Shown: piece by piece, positions 16,313 to 24,842 of the stretch
Layout: each line of letters opens with the position of its first letter
Numbering within the stretch: position 1 is the stretch's first letter
Assembly: GCF_000160835.1 (NCBI RefSeq)
Contig: NZ_GG700732.1
Span: 325,409-369,543, forward strand
DNA from: Limosilactobacillus antri DSM 16041
GTDB taxonomy: Bacteria > Bacillota > Bacilli > Lactobacillales > Lactobacillaceae
DNA: 44,135 nt
Reading direction: 5' to 3'
Made by a program: the position numbers and the translations under genes
The notes under the pieces: generated by a model
What the model was told of the DNA's origin: nothing
Seen by the model: the letters and a program-made list of their open reading frames with translations, nothing else
Databases searched by the model: none

Positions 16313-18247
16313 TTGAATGTTCATCGTAGAAAGTGGAGTACGTTAGCAACCGCGATCCTGCTGGCGGGAAACCTCAGTATTGCGGCACCGGCATTAGCTG
16401 ACCAGCTACCGGCTGGCGGTCAACCAACTACTGTTCAAGCTACTAATCAGGGAGCCAGCAGTAATGCTAGTCAAACCGGGCAGCAAGGGAACGCCGGCAC
16501 TTCGGCGGGTACTGGTCTGGCCGAAGCTGGGCAGCCAGCCGGCAACCAATCCGCCGGAGCACTTGCCCAGCAGGTTCGGGATGGCAAAATCAATGACCAG
16601 GACCTGATTAACGATACCTACCGTCAGATCGACCAGCAGAACCGCCAGCTAAATAACGTCATCTACACAAATCCAGCCGATGCTAACCAGCAATTGCAAG
16701 ACCTACAAAAGGCGGGGCACAATGAGCAGCCTTTCTATGGGGTTCCGCTCCTCATCAAAGGGATTGGTCAGCCATACAAGGGCTATCCCAACACGAATGG
16801 CTTGCCTTACGAGCAGGGTGTTCAGTCACACTATACTAAAAATTTCGTCCAACGATTAAAGGACCTCGGCTTTATTATTCTCGGACAGACTAACTATCCC
16901 GAACTAGGGTTAATCAACGTTACTAACTCCAACCTCTATGGCCCCGCGCATAACCCGTGGAGTTTGGACCGCAATCCCGGCGGGTCCTCTGGTGGGGCAG
17001 CCGCAAGCGTTGCCGCGGGCATTGTTCCCATCGCGACCGGAAACGACGCCGGGGGCTCACTACGGATTCCTGCTTCATGGTCGGGGGTAATCGGCCTCAA
17101 GCCAACCCAGGGATTGATCATTGGCGATTCAACAACGCCATCCGTGGTCAACTTTGCGGAGACACGGGACATTAACGACACGGTGACCCTCTTAAAGGGT
17201 CTCTTAAATCCCAAACAGGCTGGGACCTTGAAGGAGCTTCCCCAAGACCTGCGTTCACTCAAAATTGCTTATTCCCTGGTTTCGCCAGTAGGGACCCCGG
17301 TTAGTCAGGATGCCCGGACCGCGGTGCTGAATGCCGTCCAATTCTTGCGCGCGCAGGGCTTTGATGTAGTCGAACAGGATAGTCCCGTCGATGGGGTTAA
17401 ACTGATGCAAAACTACTACCTGGGGGCGCTGAGCGATGGCTCTGTTGCTAACTTCCTATTTCAGCAGAAGTACCACCGCAACTTGACTGCTGAGGATGTC
17501 AAAGCCGGGCTGGTTAGTCCAATGACCTACGCCCTGTATGAAGCCAGCCGCAAGGCACCGCAAACTGCCCGTCAGCAGTACCAGGAGGCGTTGGCTACCG
17601 TCCACCAGCAGATGACTGCCTTCCACCAGCAGTACCCCATCTACTTAACCCCGACAACCGCCACGACCGCTCCGCTGAACAGCGATCCTGCCTTTCTGCC
17701 AGCGGATGTGGCAAAATTACTGCAGATAAAAAAACTGGGCTTTAAGGACCAAATGAAGCTGATTTACGCGTCCTGGCTTCACGGCCTGAGTAAAACGCCC
17801 TTTACCCAGCTCGCCAACGTAGCAGGAGAGCCGGCACTGAGTTTGCCAATCTACGTCAGCGCAGCCGGTCTGCCACTTGGAATCCAGTTAGAGGGCGCCC
17901 CCGGCAGCGACCTGCTTCTCTTAGCACTTGGAAAAATATTTGAGGACCACCACCAATTCCACTTCCTCAATGACTACCGGGCACAGGTCCTGCCGCCAAA
18001 GCAGGCGGGCAACGCCGCACAAACTGCCTTGCCAGGCGAGCAACTGGTGTCGACAAGCAATAATCTGTTAAGCAGCCACGCAACCGGTCGGCTAGTACCA
18101 GCCAGCAATCCCCAAGCGGGGCAGGCTGGTGATTTGCAACCAGTGCTTCCCCAAACCGGCAACCAGTATGCACCCATGCTAACCGTCCTGGGAATCAGCG
18201 GTCTATTAACCCTAGTGGTAGTTGGTACTAAGCGCAAACAAAATTAA
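16313..18247 (+). CDS. Secreted, sortase-anchored amidase-signature enzyme
   Basis: This 644-residue protein carries an amidase-signature domain outside the cell. A Sec signal peptide (residues 1-29, cleavage near ALAD) is followed by a Gln/Gly/Ser-rich linker to about residue 82. The catalytic domain then has K149 in LLIKGIG, the GGSSGGAAA block (223-231) with the cis-serine, and the nucleophile S249 in GNDAGGSLRIPAS. The Lys-Ser-Ser triad is therefore intact. The C-terminus has LPQTG (612-616), a hydrophobic helix and KRKQN. The start is a TTG with AGGAGGAG upstream and a consensus promoter. Amidase-signature enzymes hydrolyse amide bonds of many small substrates. The substrate here is unknown; an extracellular amide, peptide or drug-like compound is possible. 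Confidence 0.9.
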   Translation: MNVHRRKWSTLATAILLAGNLSIAAPALADQLPAGGQPTTVQATNQGASSNASQTGQQGNAGTSAGTGLAEAGQPAGNQSAGALAQQVRDGKINDQDLINDTYRQIDQQNRQLNNVIYTNPADANQQLQDLQKAGHNEQPFYGVPLLIKGIGQPYKGYPNTNGLPYEQGVQSHYTKNFVQRLKDLGFIILGQTNYPELGLINVTNSNLYGPAHNPWSLDRNPGGSSGGAAASVAAGIVPIATGNDAGGSLRIPASWSGVIGLKPTQGLIIGDSTTPSVVNFAETRDINDTVTLLKGLLNPKQAGTLKELPQDLRSLKIAYSLVSPVGTPVSQDARTAVLNAVQFLRAQGFDVVEQDSPVDGVKLMQNYYLGALSDGSVANFLFQQKYHRNLTAEDVKAGLVSPMTYALYEASRKAPQTARQQYQEALATVHQQMTAFHQQYPIYLTPTTATTAPLNSDPAFLPADVAKLLQIKKLGFKDQMKLIYASWLHGLSKTPFTQLANVAGEPALSLPIYVSAAGLPLGIQLEGAPGSDLLLLALGKIFEDHHQFHFLNDYRAQVLPPKQAGNAAQTALPGEQLVSTSNNLLSSHATGRLVPASNPQAGQAGDLQPVLPQTGNQYAPMLTVLGISGLLTLVVVGTKRKQN

Positions 18248-18256
18248 TATATACTT

Positions 18257-18294
18257 AAACGTCCTCGTGTCCCCAACAACACGGGGACGTTTTT
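18257..18294 (+). terminator. Rho-independent terminator, amidase gene
   Basis: AAACGTCC with GGACGTTT plus a CGTGT/ACACG extension, followed by a run of T. Confidence 0.88.
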
Positions 18295-18302
18295 GACTAG
18301 TC

Positions 18303-18372
18303 GGGACAAATGTCCCCAATTTCTGTCCCTTAATAAACAAAAACCGCGAATTTCGTGTATATTAAGGGACAG
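18303..18372 (+). promoter_or_regulatory. Repeated TGTCCC/GGGACA operator-like sites before the Crp/Fnr operon
   Basis: One short palindrome GGGACA-AA-TGTCCC lies at 18303-18316. A second pair of the same half-sites is embedded in a 12-bp perfect inverted repeat, CTGTCCCTTAAT at 18323-18334 and ATTAAGGGACAG at 18361-18372, with a 26-base loop. All lie within 135 bases upstream of a Crp/Fnr-family gene, so autoregulation is likely. A possible -10 TATAAT lies at 18403-18408. Confidence 0.6.
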
Positions 18373-18434
18373 GTGACATAGTCAACCGTAAGCGCTACCA
18401 ACTATAATAATTCCATAGAGTGAGGGTGATACTC

Positions 18435-19100
18435 TTGAACATTAATGAAGTGGATGCAGCAATCAACTCTAACCAGCGTGTTCGCCAACTTGTCAAAACA
18501 GCGCCGCTGGGCATCGTTGAACGAATGCAAGTTCAACATTTTGATACCAAGCAGTTTCTCCTGCAACAGGGTGAGCAATACCAATTTACCTACTTGCTAG
18601 TCAAGGGCCGGGTCAAGGTTTTCCTTAATTCACCCAGTGGGAAGCAGGTCGTGCTGGATGTCTACGACGCGGGGATGTTTTTGGGTGAACAGGAAGCCAT
18701 TATCAACCGGCCGTACAGCGCCTCGATCATCAACATTTCACCAATTACGGTGCTGGCAATCCGTAATGCTGATTTCGTCGAATGGTCACAAACGGACCAC
18801 CGCTTCGCCGACCAGCTGATCAGCAACCTTTCGGAGCAAATCTACCACCTGACCAAGCGGATGGAACGGTACAGTATGCACTCCGCTTTACAGCAAATTG
18901 GTTTCTTCCTGCTCAATTGTGCTGCAGACCGTGTGCCAATTACCCGGGAACGCATCACCTATGAGGTAGATACTTCTTACCGGAACATCAACCGGGTGCT
19001 CAAGCGGCTGGCCGACCTTGACGTTATTAAGATCGACCACGCCACCATCAAAATCACCGATTATCAAACCCTACGCAAAATCGTGGAAACGGAGGATTAG
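18435..19100 (+). CDS. Crp/Fnr family transcriptional regulator
   Basis: This regulator of about 221 residues has an N-terminal cyclic-nucleotide-binding-type beta-roll (FLLQQGEQYQFTYLLVKGRVKVFL through GMFLGEQEAI), a long dimerisation helix (FADQLISNLSEQIYHLTKRM) and a C-terminal winged helix-turn-helix (ITYEVDTSYRNINRVLKRLADLDVI). No cysteine cluster for an Fe-S centre is visible, so it is not a classic FNR. TTG at 18435 has GAGGG 8 bases upstream and is preferred over the in-frame GTG at 18420. It is the first gene of an operon with nucleoside phosphorylase, pnuC and deoB and probably controls them. The effector is unknown. Confidence 0.88.
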   Translation: MNINEVDAAINSNQRVRQLVKTAPLGIVERMQVQHFDTKQFLLQQGEQYQFTYLLVKGRVKVFLNSPSGKQVVLDVYDAGMFLGEQEAIINRPYSASIINISPITVLAIRNADFVEWSQTDHRFADQLISNLSEQIYHLTKRMERYSMHSALQQIGFFLLNCAADRVPITRERITYEVDTSYRNINRVLKRLADLDVIKIDHATIKITDYQTLRKIVETED

Positions 19101-19105
19101 CTACC

Positions 19106-19843
19106 ATGACAGAAGAACAACAGCCACACACCCAGCTTACCAGTGCAATTGGGACCGACAGCGCCATCATCGTCGGTGACCCCGCCCGGGTGGATAAGGC
19201 GGCCCCGCTATTGGATGACGTCCAGGGATGGGCTTTCAACCGGGAGTACAAGTCCATCCTGGGGACCTACCAGGGTAAACGCATCCTGGTAATGTCAACA
19301 GGCATCGGCGCCCCGTCCGCCGGGGTCGGGGTCGAAGAGCTCCATAACGTCAACGTCAAGAAGGTCATCCGAGTTGGTTCGGCCGGGGCGATGCAAAGCG
19401 GCATCGGCCTGGGGGAGCTGATTATCGGCGAGGGGGTCGTCCGTGATGACGGGCTCACCCCAAAGTACGTGCCGGAAATTTACCCGGCGGTGCCCTCGTT
19501 CCGCTTAATGTCCCTGGCGCATAAGTACGCACCGCAGGCGGTTTACGGGATCATCCGGTCCCATGATGGTTTCTATATGGACGATAACGCTGAACACGAG
19601 GCCTTTTGGTCAGGGAAGGGAATCGTCGGCGCCGATATGGAATCCGGTGCCCTGATGACCATCGGCCGGCAGCGGGGGATGGAAACCCTGTCGATCTTAA
19701 ACAACGTCGTCCTGTACGAGGGTGACTTAGCCGCCGGGGTTAATGACTTGGTCAACGGGGATGACCTGATGGCCAAAGGGGAAGTCGCTTCGCTCAAGCT
19801 CGCATTGGATATTTTGAGCGATCACAGTCTGGAGGAGGAATAA
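19106..19843 (+). CDS. Nucleoside phosphorylase (uridine phosphorylase-like)
   Basis: This 245-residue protein belongs to the PNP/UDP phosphorylase family. It splits a nucleoside with phosphate into base and (deoxy)ribose 1-phosphate in the cytoplasm. Visible blocks are the phosphate-binding VGDPARVDKA (residues 23-32) and STGIGAPSAG, VGSAGAMQSGIGLGELIIGEG (near 90-110), and the sugar-binding GADMESGAL near residue 176. GGAGG precedes the ATG and overlaps the end of the regulator gene. Its neighbours, PnuC for uptake and DeoB for converting ribose 1-phosphate to ribose 5-phosphate, suggest nicotinamide riboside or other nucleosides as substrate. The base specificity is not certain. Confidence 0.85.
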   Translation: MTEEQQPHTQLTSAIGTDSAIIVGDPARVDKAAPLLDDVQGWAFNREYKSILGTYQGKRILVMSTGIGAPSAGVGVEELHNVNVKKVIRVGSAGAMQSGIGLGELIIGEGVVRDDGLTPKYVPEIYPAVPSFRLMSLAHKYAPQAVYGIIRSHDGFYMDDNAEHEAFWSGKGIVGADMESGALMTIGRQRGMETLSILNNVVLYEGDLAAGVNDLVNGDDLMAKGEVASLKLALDILSDHSLEEE

Positions 19844-19845
19844 CA

Positions 19846-20568
19846 ATGACTAACACAAGCAACCACGGCTGGCTCTTTACCCAGCTATTCAGCAAATGGA
19901 AGAAGTTCGAAGTAATCTACGTGACAATCCTACTGTTATTACAGGTTGGGGTCTACCTCATCGCACCCGATAGCTGGATTGGGATGCTCTCCGGGGTCTT
20001 CGGCACCCTGGCCCTGGTTTACGGGATGAAGGGACGCAAGGTCACCTTTATCTTCGGCTTTATCCAGTGTATCGCCATGACCTACGTTGCCTGGCAGAGC
20101 CACACCTGGGGAACTTTCGTAATGGACATCTTCTACGTCATTTCACAACCAATCGGCTGGTTCATGTGGGGCCACGACGACGCTACCAAGCGATTTAGCC
20201 CCAAGGTACGGCGGTGGGTCTTCGCCGGGGTCGTGGTGGCCTACTTCATCGGCTGGTACTTTATCGGCCTGTTCAACGGCCAGTTGCCGTACTTTGACTC
20301 CTTTAACCTGGTGGTTAGCTTCATCGCCCAGTTGCTCTACATCCTAAAGTACCAGGAAAACTGGTCCCTGTGGATCTGGGTCAACACCGCCAACATCATT
20401 TACTGGATTATCCTCGCAGTTCGTTTCCAAATGGGGGTCCACATCGGGACCTTTGGCGGCGACCTGTCGCAAATTGCCTTGCAAGCCGCACTGCTGTTTA
20501 ACTCCGTTTACGCTACCAAGGTTTGGGCAAGCGGTGAAGCGGATAACGAAGGGGGAACCGCTAAGTAA
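19846..20568 (+). CDS. pnuC: PnuC-type nicotinamide riboside transporter
   Basis: This 240-residue protein has about seven or eight membrane segments and the family mark [16 protein letters not shown] near residues 172-187, where aromatic residues and Asn bind the nicotinamide ring and ribose. PnuC proteins take up nicotinamide riboside by facilitated diffusion and rely on internal trapping. The gene begins 2 bases after the phosphorylase gene and shares the TAATG junction with deoB. The operon suggests that imported nucleoside is phosphorolysed rather than, or as well as, being phosphorylated by NadR. Confidence 0.9.
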   Translation: MTNTSNHGWLFTQLFSKWKKFEVIYVTILLLLQVGVYLIAPDSWIGMLSGVFGTLALVYGMKGRKVTFIFGFIQCIAMTYVAWQSHTWGTFVMDIFYVISQPIGWFMWGHDDATKRFSPKVRRWVFAGVVVAYFIGWYFIGLFNGQLPYFDSFNLVVSFIAQLLYILKYQENWSLWIWVNTANIIYWIILAVRFQMGVHIGTFGGDLSQIALQAALLFNSVYATKVWASGEADNEGGTAK

Positions 20569-21764
20569 TGAATTATCAAAAGTATAAACGGGTCTTTGGC
20601 ATCGTCTTGGACTCGGTCGGGACCGGGGCTGCCGCAGACGCCGCCAAGTACGGTGATGTGGGAGCCGATACCCTCGGCCACGTCGGTGCGGCTTACCACG
20701 GTCGTTTGGCCCTGCCGAATCTTGGCCGCCTCGGCATCAGCAACCTCCGCGACCAGCCGCTCTTGGGGGTTGCACCAGCAGAATCCCCGCTTGGCTACTA
20801 TGGCCGAATGGCCGAAATCTCTGCTGGCAAGGACAGCATGGATGGTCACTGGGAAATGATGGGGCTACCGGTTAAGCAATCACTGGCAACTTTCCCTGAG
20901 GGCTTCCCGGCAGAAATTATTCAAAAGCTGGAAGAGTTCTCCGGCCGGCGGGTAATTGTCAACCATCCGTACTCAGGTACGGCGGTCATCCACGATTACG
21001 GTGAACGGCAGCTGGATACCGGCGAGCTGATTGTCTACACTTCCGGCGACTCGGTAATGCAGATTGCCGCCCACGAGGACGTTATTCCGCTGACTGAGCT
21101 CTACCGGATTTGCGCGTATGCCCGCACCCTGTTGAATGGACCGGACATCGTTGTTGGCCGGGTAATTGCTCGCCCATACATCGGCCCCGATAAGGACCAC
21201 TTCACCAGGACCGCCAACCGGCGCGACTTTAGCCTGGAGCCGACGGGGGAGACGGCGATTGACCGCCTTCACCAAGCCGGCTGGGATACGATCGCGATTG
21301 GCAAGATCAACGATATTTTCTCGGGACGGGGGTTTGTACGGGCCTACCACAACGAGAGCAATCTAGACGGGATGGATCACGTCGACGAGGTGATGGGGCA
21401 GGACTTTAGCGGCTTCTGCTTCGCCAACCTGGTCGACTTCGACACTATGTACGGTCACCGGCGCGACCCAATCGGTTTTGGCCGGGCCCTGATGGACTTT
21501 GACCAACGACTGGGGACCGTTTTGGACCGCCTGCACGATGATGACCTGCTGGTGATAACAGCCGACCACGGCAACGACCCTGGCTTTACGGGAACGGACC
21601 ACACACGGGAAACGGTCCCGCTGCTCGTGTACTCACCATCGATGCACGGGCACGGAACACTCGGCACCCGGTCCACCTTTGCGGACTTTGGCGCCACGGT
21701 CCTGGAGAATTTTAACCTACCGACGGGGCAGTACGGAAGCAGTTTTCTGAGGGAGTTACAATAG
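20568..21764 (+). CDS. deoB: Phosphopentomutase
   Basis: DeoB interconverts ribose (or deoxyribose) 1-phosphate and 5-phosphate and so links nucleoside phosphorolysis to the pentose phosphate pathway. The 398-residue length is standard. It has the alkaline-phosphatase-fold metal site: [12 protein letters not shown] (residues 11-22), [21 protein letters not shown] (with the phosphorylated Thr/Ser region), [11 protein letters not shown] near 291-301, and [19 protein letters not shown] near 325-343. Its ATG overlaps the pnuC stop by one base, so translation is probably coupled. No strong terminator follows directly. Confidence 0.95.
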   Translation: MNYQKYKRVFGIVLDSVGTGAAADAAKYGDVGADTLGHVGAAYHGRLALPNLGRLGISNLRDQPLLGVAPAESPLGYYGRMAEISAGKDSMDGHWEMMGLPVKQSLATFPEGFPAEIIQKLEEFSGRRVIVNHPYSGTAVIHDYGERQLDTGELIVYTSGDSVMQIAAHEDVIPLTELYRICAYARTLLNGPDIVVGRVIARPYIGPDKDHFTRTANRRDFSLEPTGETAIDRLHQAGWDTIAIGKINDIFSGRGFVRAYHNESNLDGMDHVDEVMGQDFSGFCFANLVDFDTMYGHRRDPIGFGRALMDFDQRLGTVLDRLHDDDLLVITADHGNDPGFTGTDHTRETVPLLVYSPSMHGHGTLGTRSTFADFGATVLENFNLPTGQYGSSFLRELQ

Positions 21765-21960
21765 TCTAAGCAGCTGTCATGCTGGTGGTTGCTTTACAGA
21801 CGGGGACGGCAAAAGGCAGCACAAAATTGACGTTTGCTGAAGAAATCGGCCGTTTCCTGAACGGGAGCACTGCAAATCATAAAAGCGTGTATAATGAGTT
21901 TGCTTGGGAACATTTAGGGAGAGCGTTGCTAAAGCACTCATTTAGTTGGGAGAAAATGTG

Positions 21961-22002
21961 AAACCCGGCACCATTGTATCGTTAACAACTGGTGCCGGGT
22001 TT
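21961..22002. terminator. Convergent terminator between the deoB operon and the acidic protein gene
   Basis: A perfect 13-bp stem, AAACCCGGCACCA with TGGTGCCGGGTTT, has a 16-base loop. It sits 15 bases past the stop codon of the minus-strand gene at 22018. The U-tracts are short on both sides. Confidence 0.7.
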
Positions 22003-22017
22003 CCTATGTCTGCCGAT

Positions 22018-22326
22018 TTATTTTTTATCGATGGTAACGTTCTGCTCCTGGTCCACGTTATATCGGGCTAAGAGAATTTGCTGGTACTTATCCTCAATGA
22101 CGCTATTGAGGTCCTCATCGCTCTTGAGTTTCGGCTGCTCCTTCCTGATCTTTGTCAGCACGTCGTCAGCAAAGGCAAATTCGGGTTGAACCTTCTGCTC
22201 ACCATTTAGGACCGCTATGGTTTCATCATAGTCGAGGGTTTGAAGGTCCCAGTCGGACCGGTCAGCATCTGGCTGATCCAAGGTCTCTAGTTCCTGCTCA
22301 GTATTCCGCTTGCTTTCTTCTGCCAT
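22018..22326 (-). CDS. Small acidic hypothetical protein
   Basis: This protein of about 102 residues is strongly acidic and hydrophilic, with no signal peptide and no membrane segment. It is probably mostly helical: TLDYDETIAVLNGEQ, then DDVLTKIRKEQPKLKSDEDLNSVIEDKYQQIL. GAGGAG is 8 bases before the ATG at 22326; the GTG two codons upstream lies too close to that site. I recognise no domain. It stands alone on the minus strand with a terminator. Confidence 0.7.
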   Translation of the reverse strand: MAEESKRNTEQELETLDQPDADRSDWDLQTLDYDETIAVLNGEQKVQPEFAFADDVLTKIRKEQPKLKSDEDLNSVIEDKYQQILLARYNVDQEQNVTIDKK

Positions 22327-22406
22327 GTTCACTGCTCCTCTACATTTATTGCAGGGCCTATTATAGCACGTCCACTAGCCAGTAGTGGGAATCAAACATT
22401 TACACA

Positions 22407-23256
<850 letters not shown>

Positions 23257-23271
23257 AATTAATACCACAGC

Positions 23272-23304
23272 AGCCCAGCGGCACATGTCCAGCTGGGCTT
23301 TTTT
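23272..23304 (+). terminator. Rho-independent terminator, SDR gene
   Basis: AGCCCAGC pairs with GCTGGGCT across a 12-base loop; six T follow. Confidence 0.9.
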
Positions 23305-23336
23305 ACATAATTATTGATAAGGGGGGATTGCAGCAA

Positions 23337-23924
23337 ATGACTGAAGTAATCCGCTTAAAATATGGCAATACGGCTTGCTACCTCTTTCAGGGAACAAAGA
23401 AGATCTTGCTAGATACGGACTGGGCAGGAACTCTCCCGCGTTTTTTTCATGAACTAGGTCAACGGCGGCTGACGGTACAAGCGATCGACTACCTGCTAGT
23501 CACGCACTACCATCCCGACCATATGGGCTTGGCAGCAGACCTCATGGCTTTAGGAATTCGCTTAGTCGTTCTGGACTGCCAACGAGCTTATCTTCACCAC
23601 AGTGACTACGTCTTTGAAAAGGAGCATAATCAATTTTTCCGACCGATCAATGACCAGGCGATTAAGCTCGTAAAACTAGCAAACAGTAGGACCTTTTTGC
23701 ACCACTGCGGAATTAACGGAACCATCCTGAGTACACCTGGCCATAGTGCGGATTCAATCTCCATTGTCTTAGATGATGGCGAAGCATTTGTCGGTGACTT
23801 GTACCCCCTAGACCAGGTAGCACTTTACCACAAGCCAATCCTAACCAGCAGTTGGCGTAAACTTAAAGTTGCCAACGTCCATCAGGTCCATTTTGCCCAT
23901 TATGCTGATGAGGTCATTAGTTAA
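23337..23924 (+). CDS. MBL-fold metallo-hydrolase
   Basis: This 195-residue protein has the metallo-beta-lactamase fold. The zinc motif THYHPDHMG (HxHxDH) is near residues 54-62, STPGHSADS supplies the next histidine, FVGDLYP the bridging aspartate, and VHFAHYAD a C-terminal histidine. It probably hydrolyses a small ester or thioester; no substrate is apparent. A GGGGGGA site precedes ATG 23337, chosen over the TTG three codons earlier. It has its own terminator. Confidence 0.85.
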   Translation: MTEVIRLKYGNTACYLFQGTKKILLDTDWAGTLPRFFHELGQRRLTVQAIDYLLVTHYHPDHMGLAADLMALGIRLVVLDCQRAYLHHSDYVFEKEHNQFFRPINDQAIKLVKLANSRTFLHHCGINGTILSTPGHSADSISIVLDDGEAFVGDLYPLDQVALYHKPILTSSWRKLKVANVHQVHFAHYADEVIS

Positions 23925-23950
23925 TCCTTCGATCATGGCAAAACAAAGTA

Positions 23951-23989
23951 AAAGTCAGCAATCGTTTTAATTACAATTGCTGACTTTTT
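23951..23989 (+). terminator. Rho-independent terminator, MBL-fold gene
   Basis: AAAGTCAGCAAT pairs with ATTGCTGACTTT, then TTTA. Confidence 0.88.
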
Positions 23990-24151
23990 AGTTTGAATGT
24001 AAAAACAGGGTAGTCGTCAATTCAAAAGTCAACCTGTCATTAAAATTATAGTTTTAGTGCTACTGATTCAGGAAAGCCCCTGAAGACGTCGCTGTTTCGT
24101 GCTTTGCCATCCTCGCTGATTAGCCATAATTACGCACGTTAAATTAACTTA

Positions 24152-24685
24152 TTACAACTTTTTTGCCAACAGGAAATCCGTCTGCGGATCCGTGCCCACC
24201 ATAAACATATGCTGATCGACACGTTGAAAACCAAAGTGCTGGTAAAATCCTTGGGCGTTTAAATTATGTTCATAGACGCCAAGCCAGACTTGATCGCGAT
24301 TTTGCTGCTGAGCAATTTCTAATGCGCGCCGCATCAAAACGCCGCCAATATGCAGCTTTTGGAATGGTTTCCGGACATAAATCCGCTGAATTTCCAGTGC
24401 GTTATCAAATTGCTGCTCAGTCTGCGCCGTTGCCCAGTTAACCTTTAAATACGCTGCTGGCTGGCCATCGACCTCGTAAAAGAAGGTCTGGGAATTGGTA
24501 TCCGCTAATTCACGTTTCAACACTGGCGGATTATAATTTTTATCTAAGAAAGCGCTTAAATCAGCTGCTGATTGCTCACCGCCAAAGGTGTCCGTAAACG
24601 TTTCCCGCATAATAGCCTCTAACTGGGCCAGGTCTTGCTTATTAGTGGTGACTTCACGGAAGCGGCCTTGTACTTGCTCTGTCAT
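24152..24685 (-). CDS. GNAT family N-acetyltransferase (PaiA-like)
   Basis: This 177-residue cytoplasmic acetyltransferase has an ALEIQRIYVRKPFQKLHIGGVLMRRAL segment (near 94-120), which is the acetyl-CoA binding motif A (here QKLHIGG where Q/RxxGxG/A is usual), and the C-terminal WLGVYEHNLNAQGFYQHFGF (near 134-153). This arrangement is like PaiA and related polyamine or small-amine acetyltransferases; the substrate is unproven. AAGGAG precedes the ATG. It is divergent from the YfhO gene. Confidence 0.85.
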   Translation of the reverse strand: MTEQVQGRFREVTTNKQDLAQLEAIMRETFTDTFGGEQSAADLSAFLDKNYNPPVLKRELADTNSQTFFYEVDGQPAAYLKVNWATAQTEQQFDNALEIQRIYVRKPFQKLHIGGVLMRRALEIAQQQNRDQVWLGVYEHNLNAQGFYQHFGFQRVDQHMFMVGTDPQTDFLLAKKL

Positions 24686-24842
24686 GACCTCATCTCCTTG
24701 ATTTGCTTTGATTTCTCATTCTAGTTCGTTCCCAATTCCCTGTCAATTTGGTTCGGGAACTCGTCCTGAAACAAATTCGCAACGGGCCGGACATAATGCT
24801 AAAATAAGGATATTTGATTAAGTTAGGATGGGAAGTTAAACA

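Noticed and set aside
21779..21961. 60-codon frame after deoB
   Set aside because: No ribosome binding site and no recognisable protein features; the TATAAT at 21890 lies inside it.
24001..24151. Possible hairpin TCAGG/CCTGA as a terminator for the GNAT gene
   Set aside because: The stem is only five base pairs and there is no U-tract.
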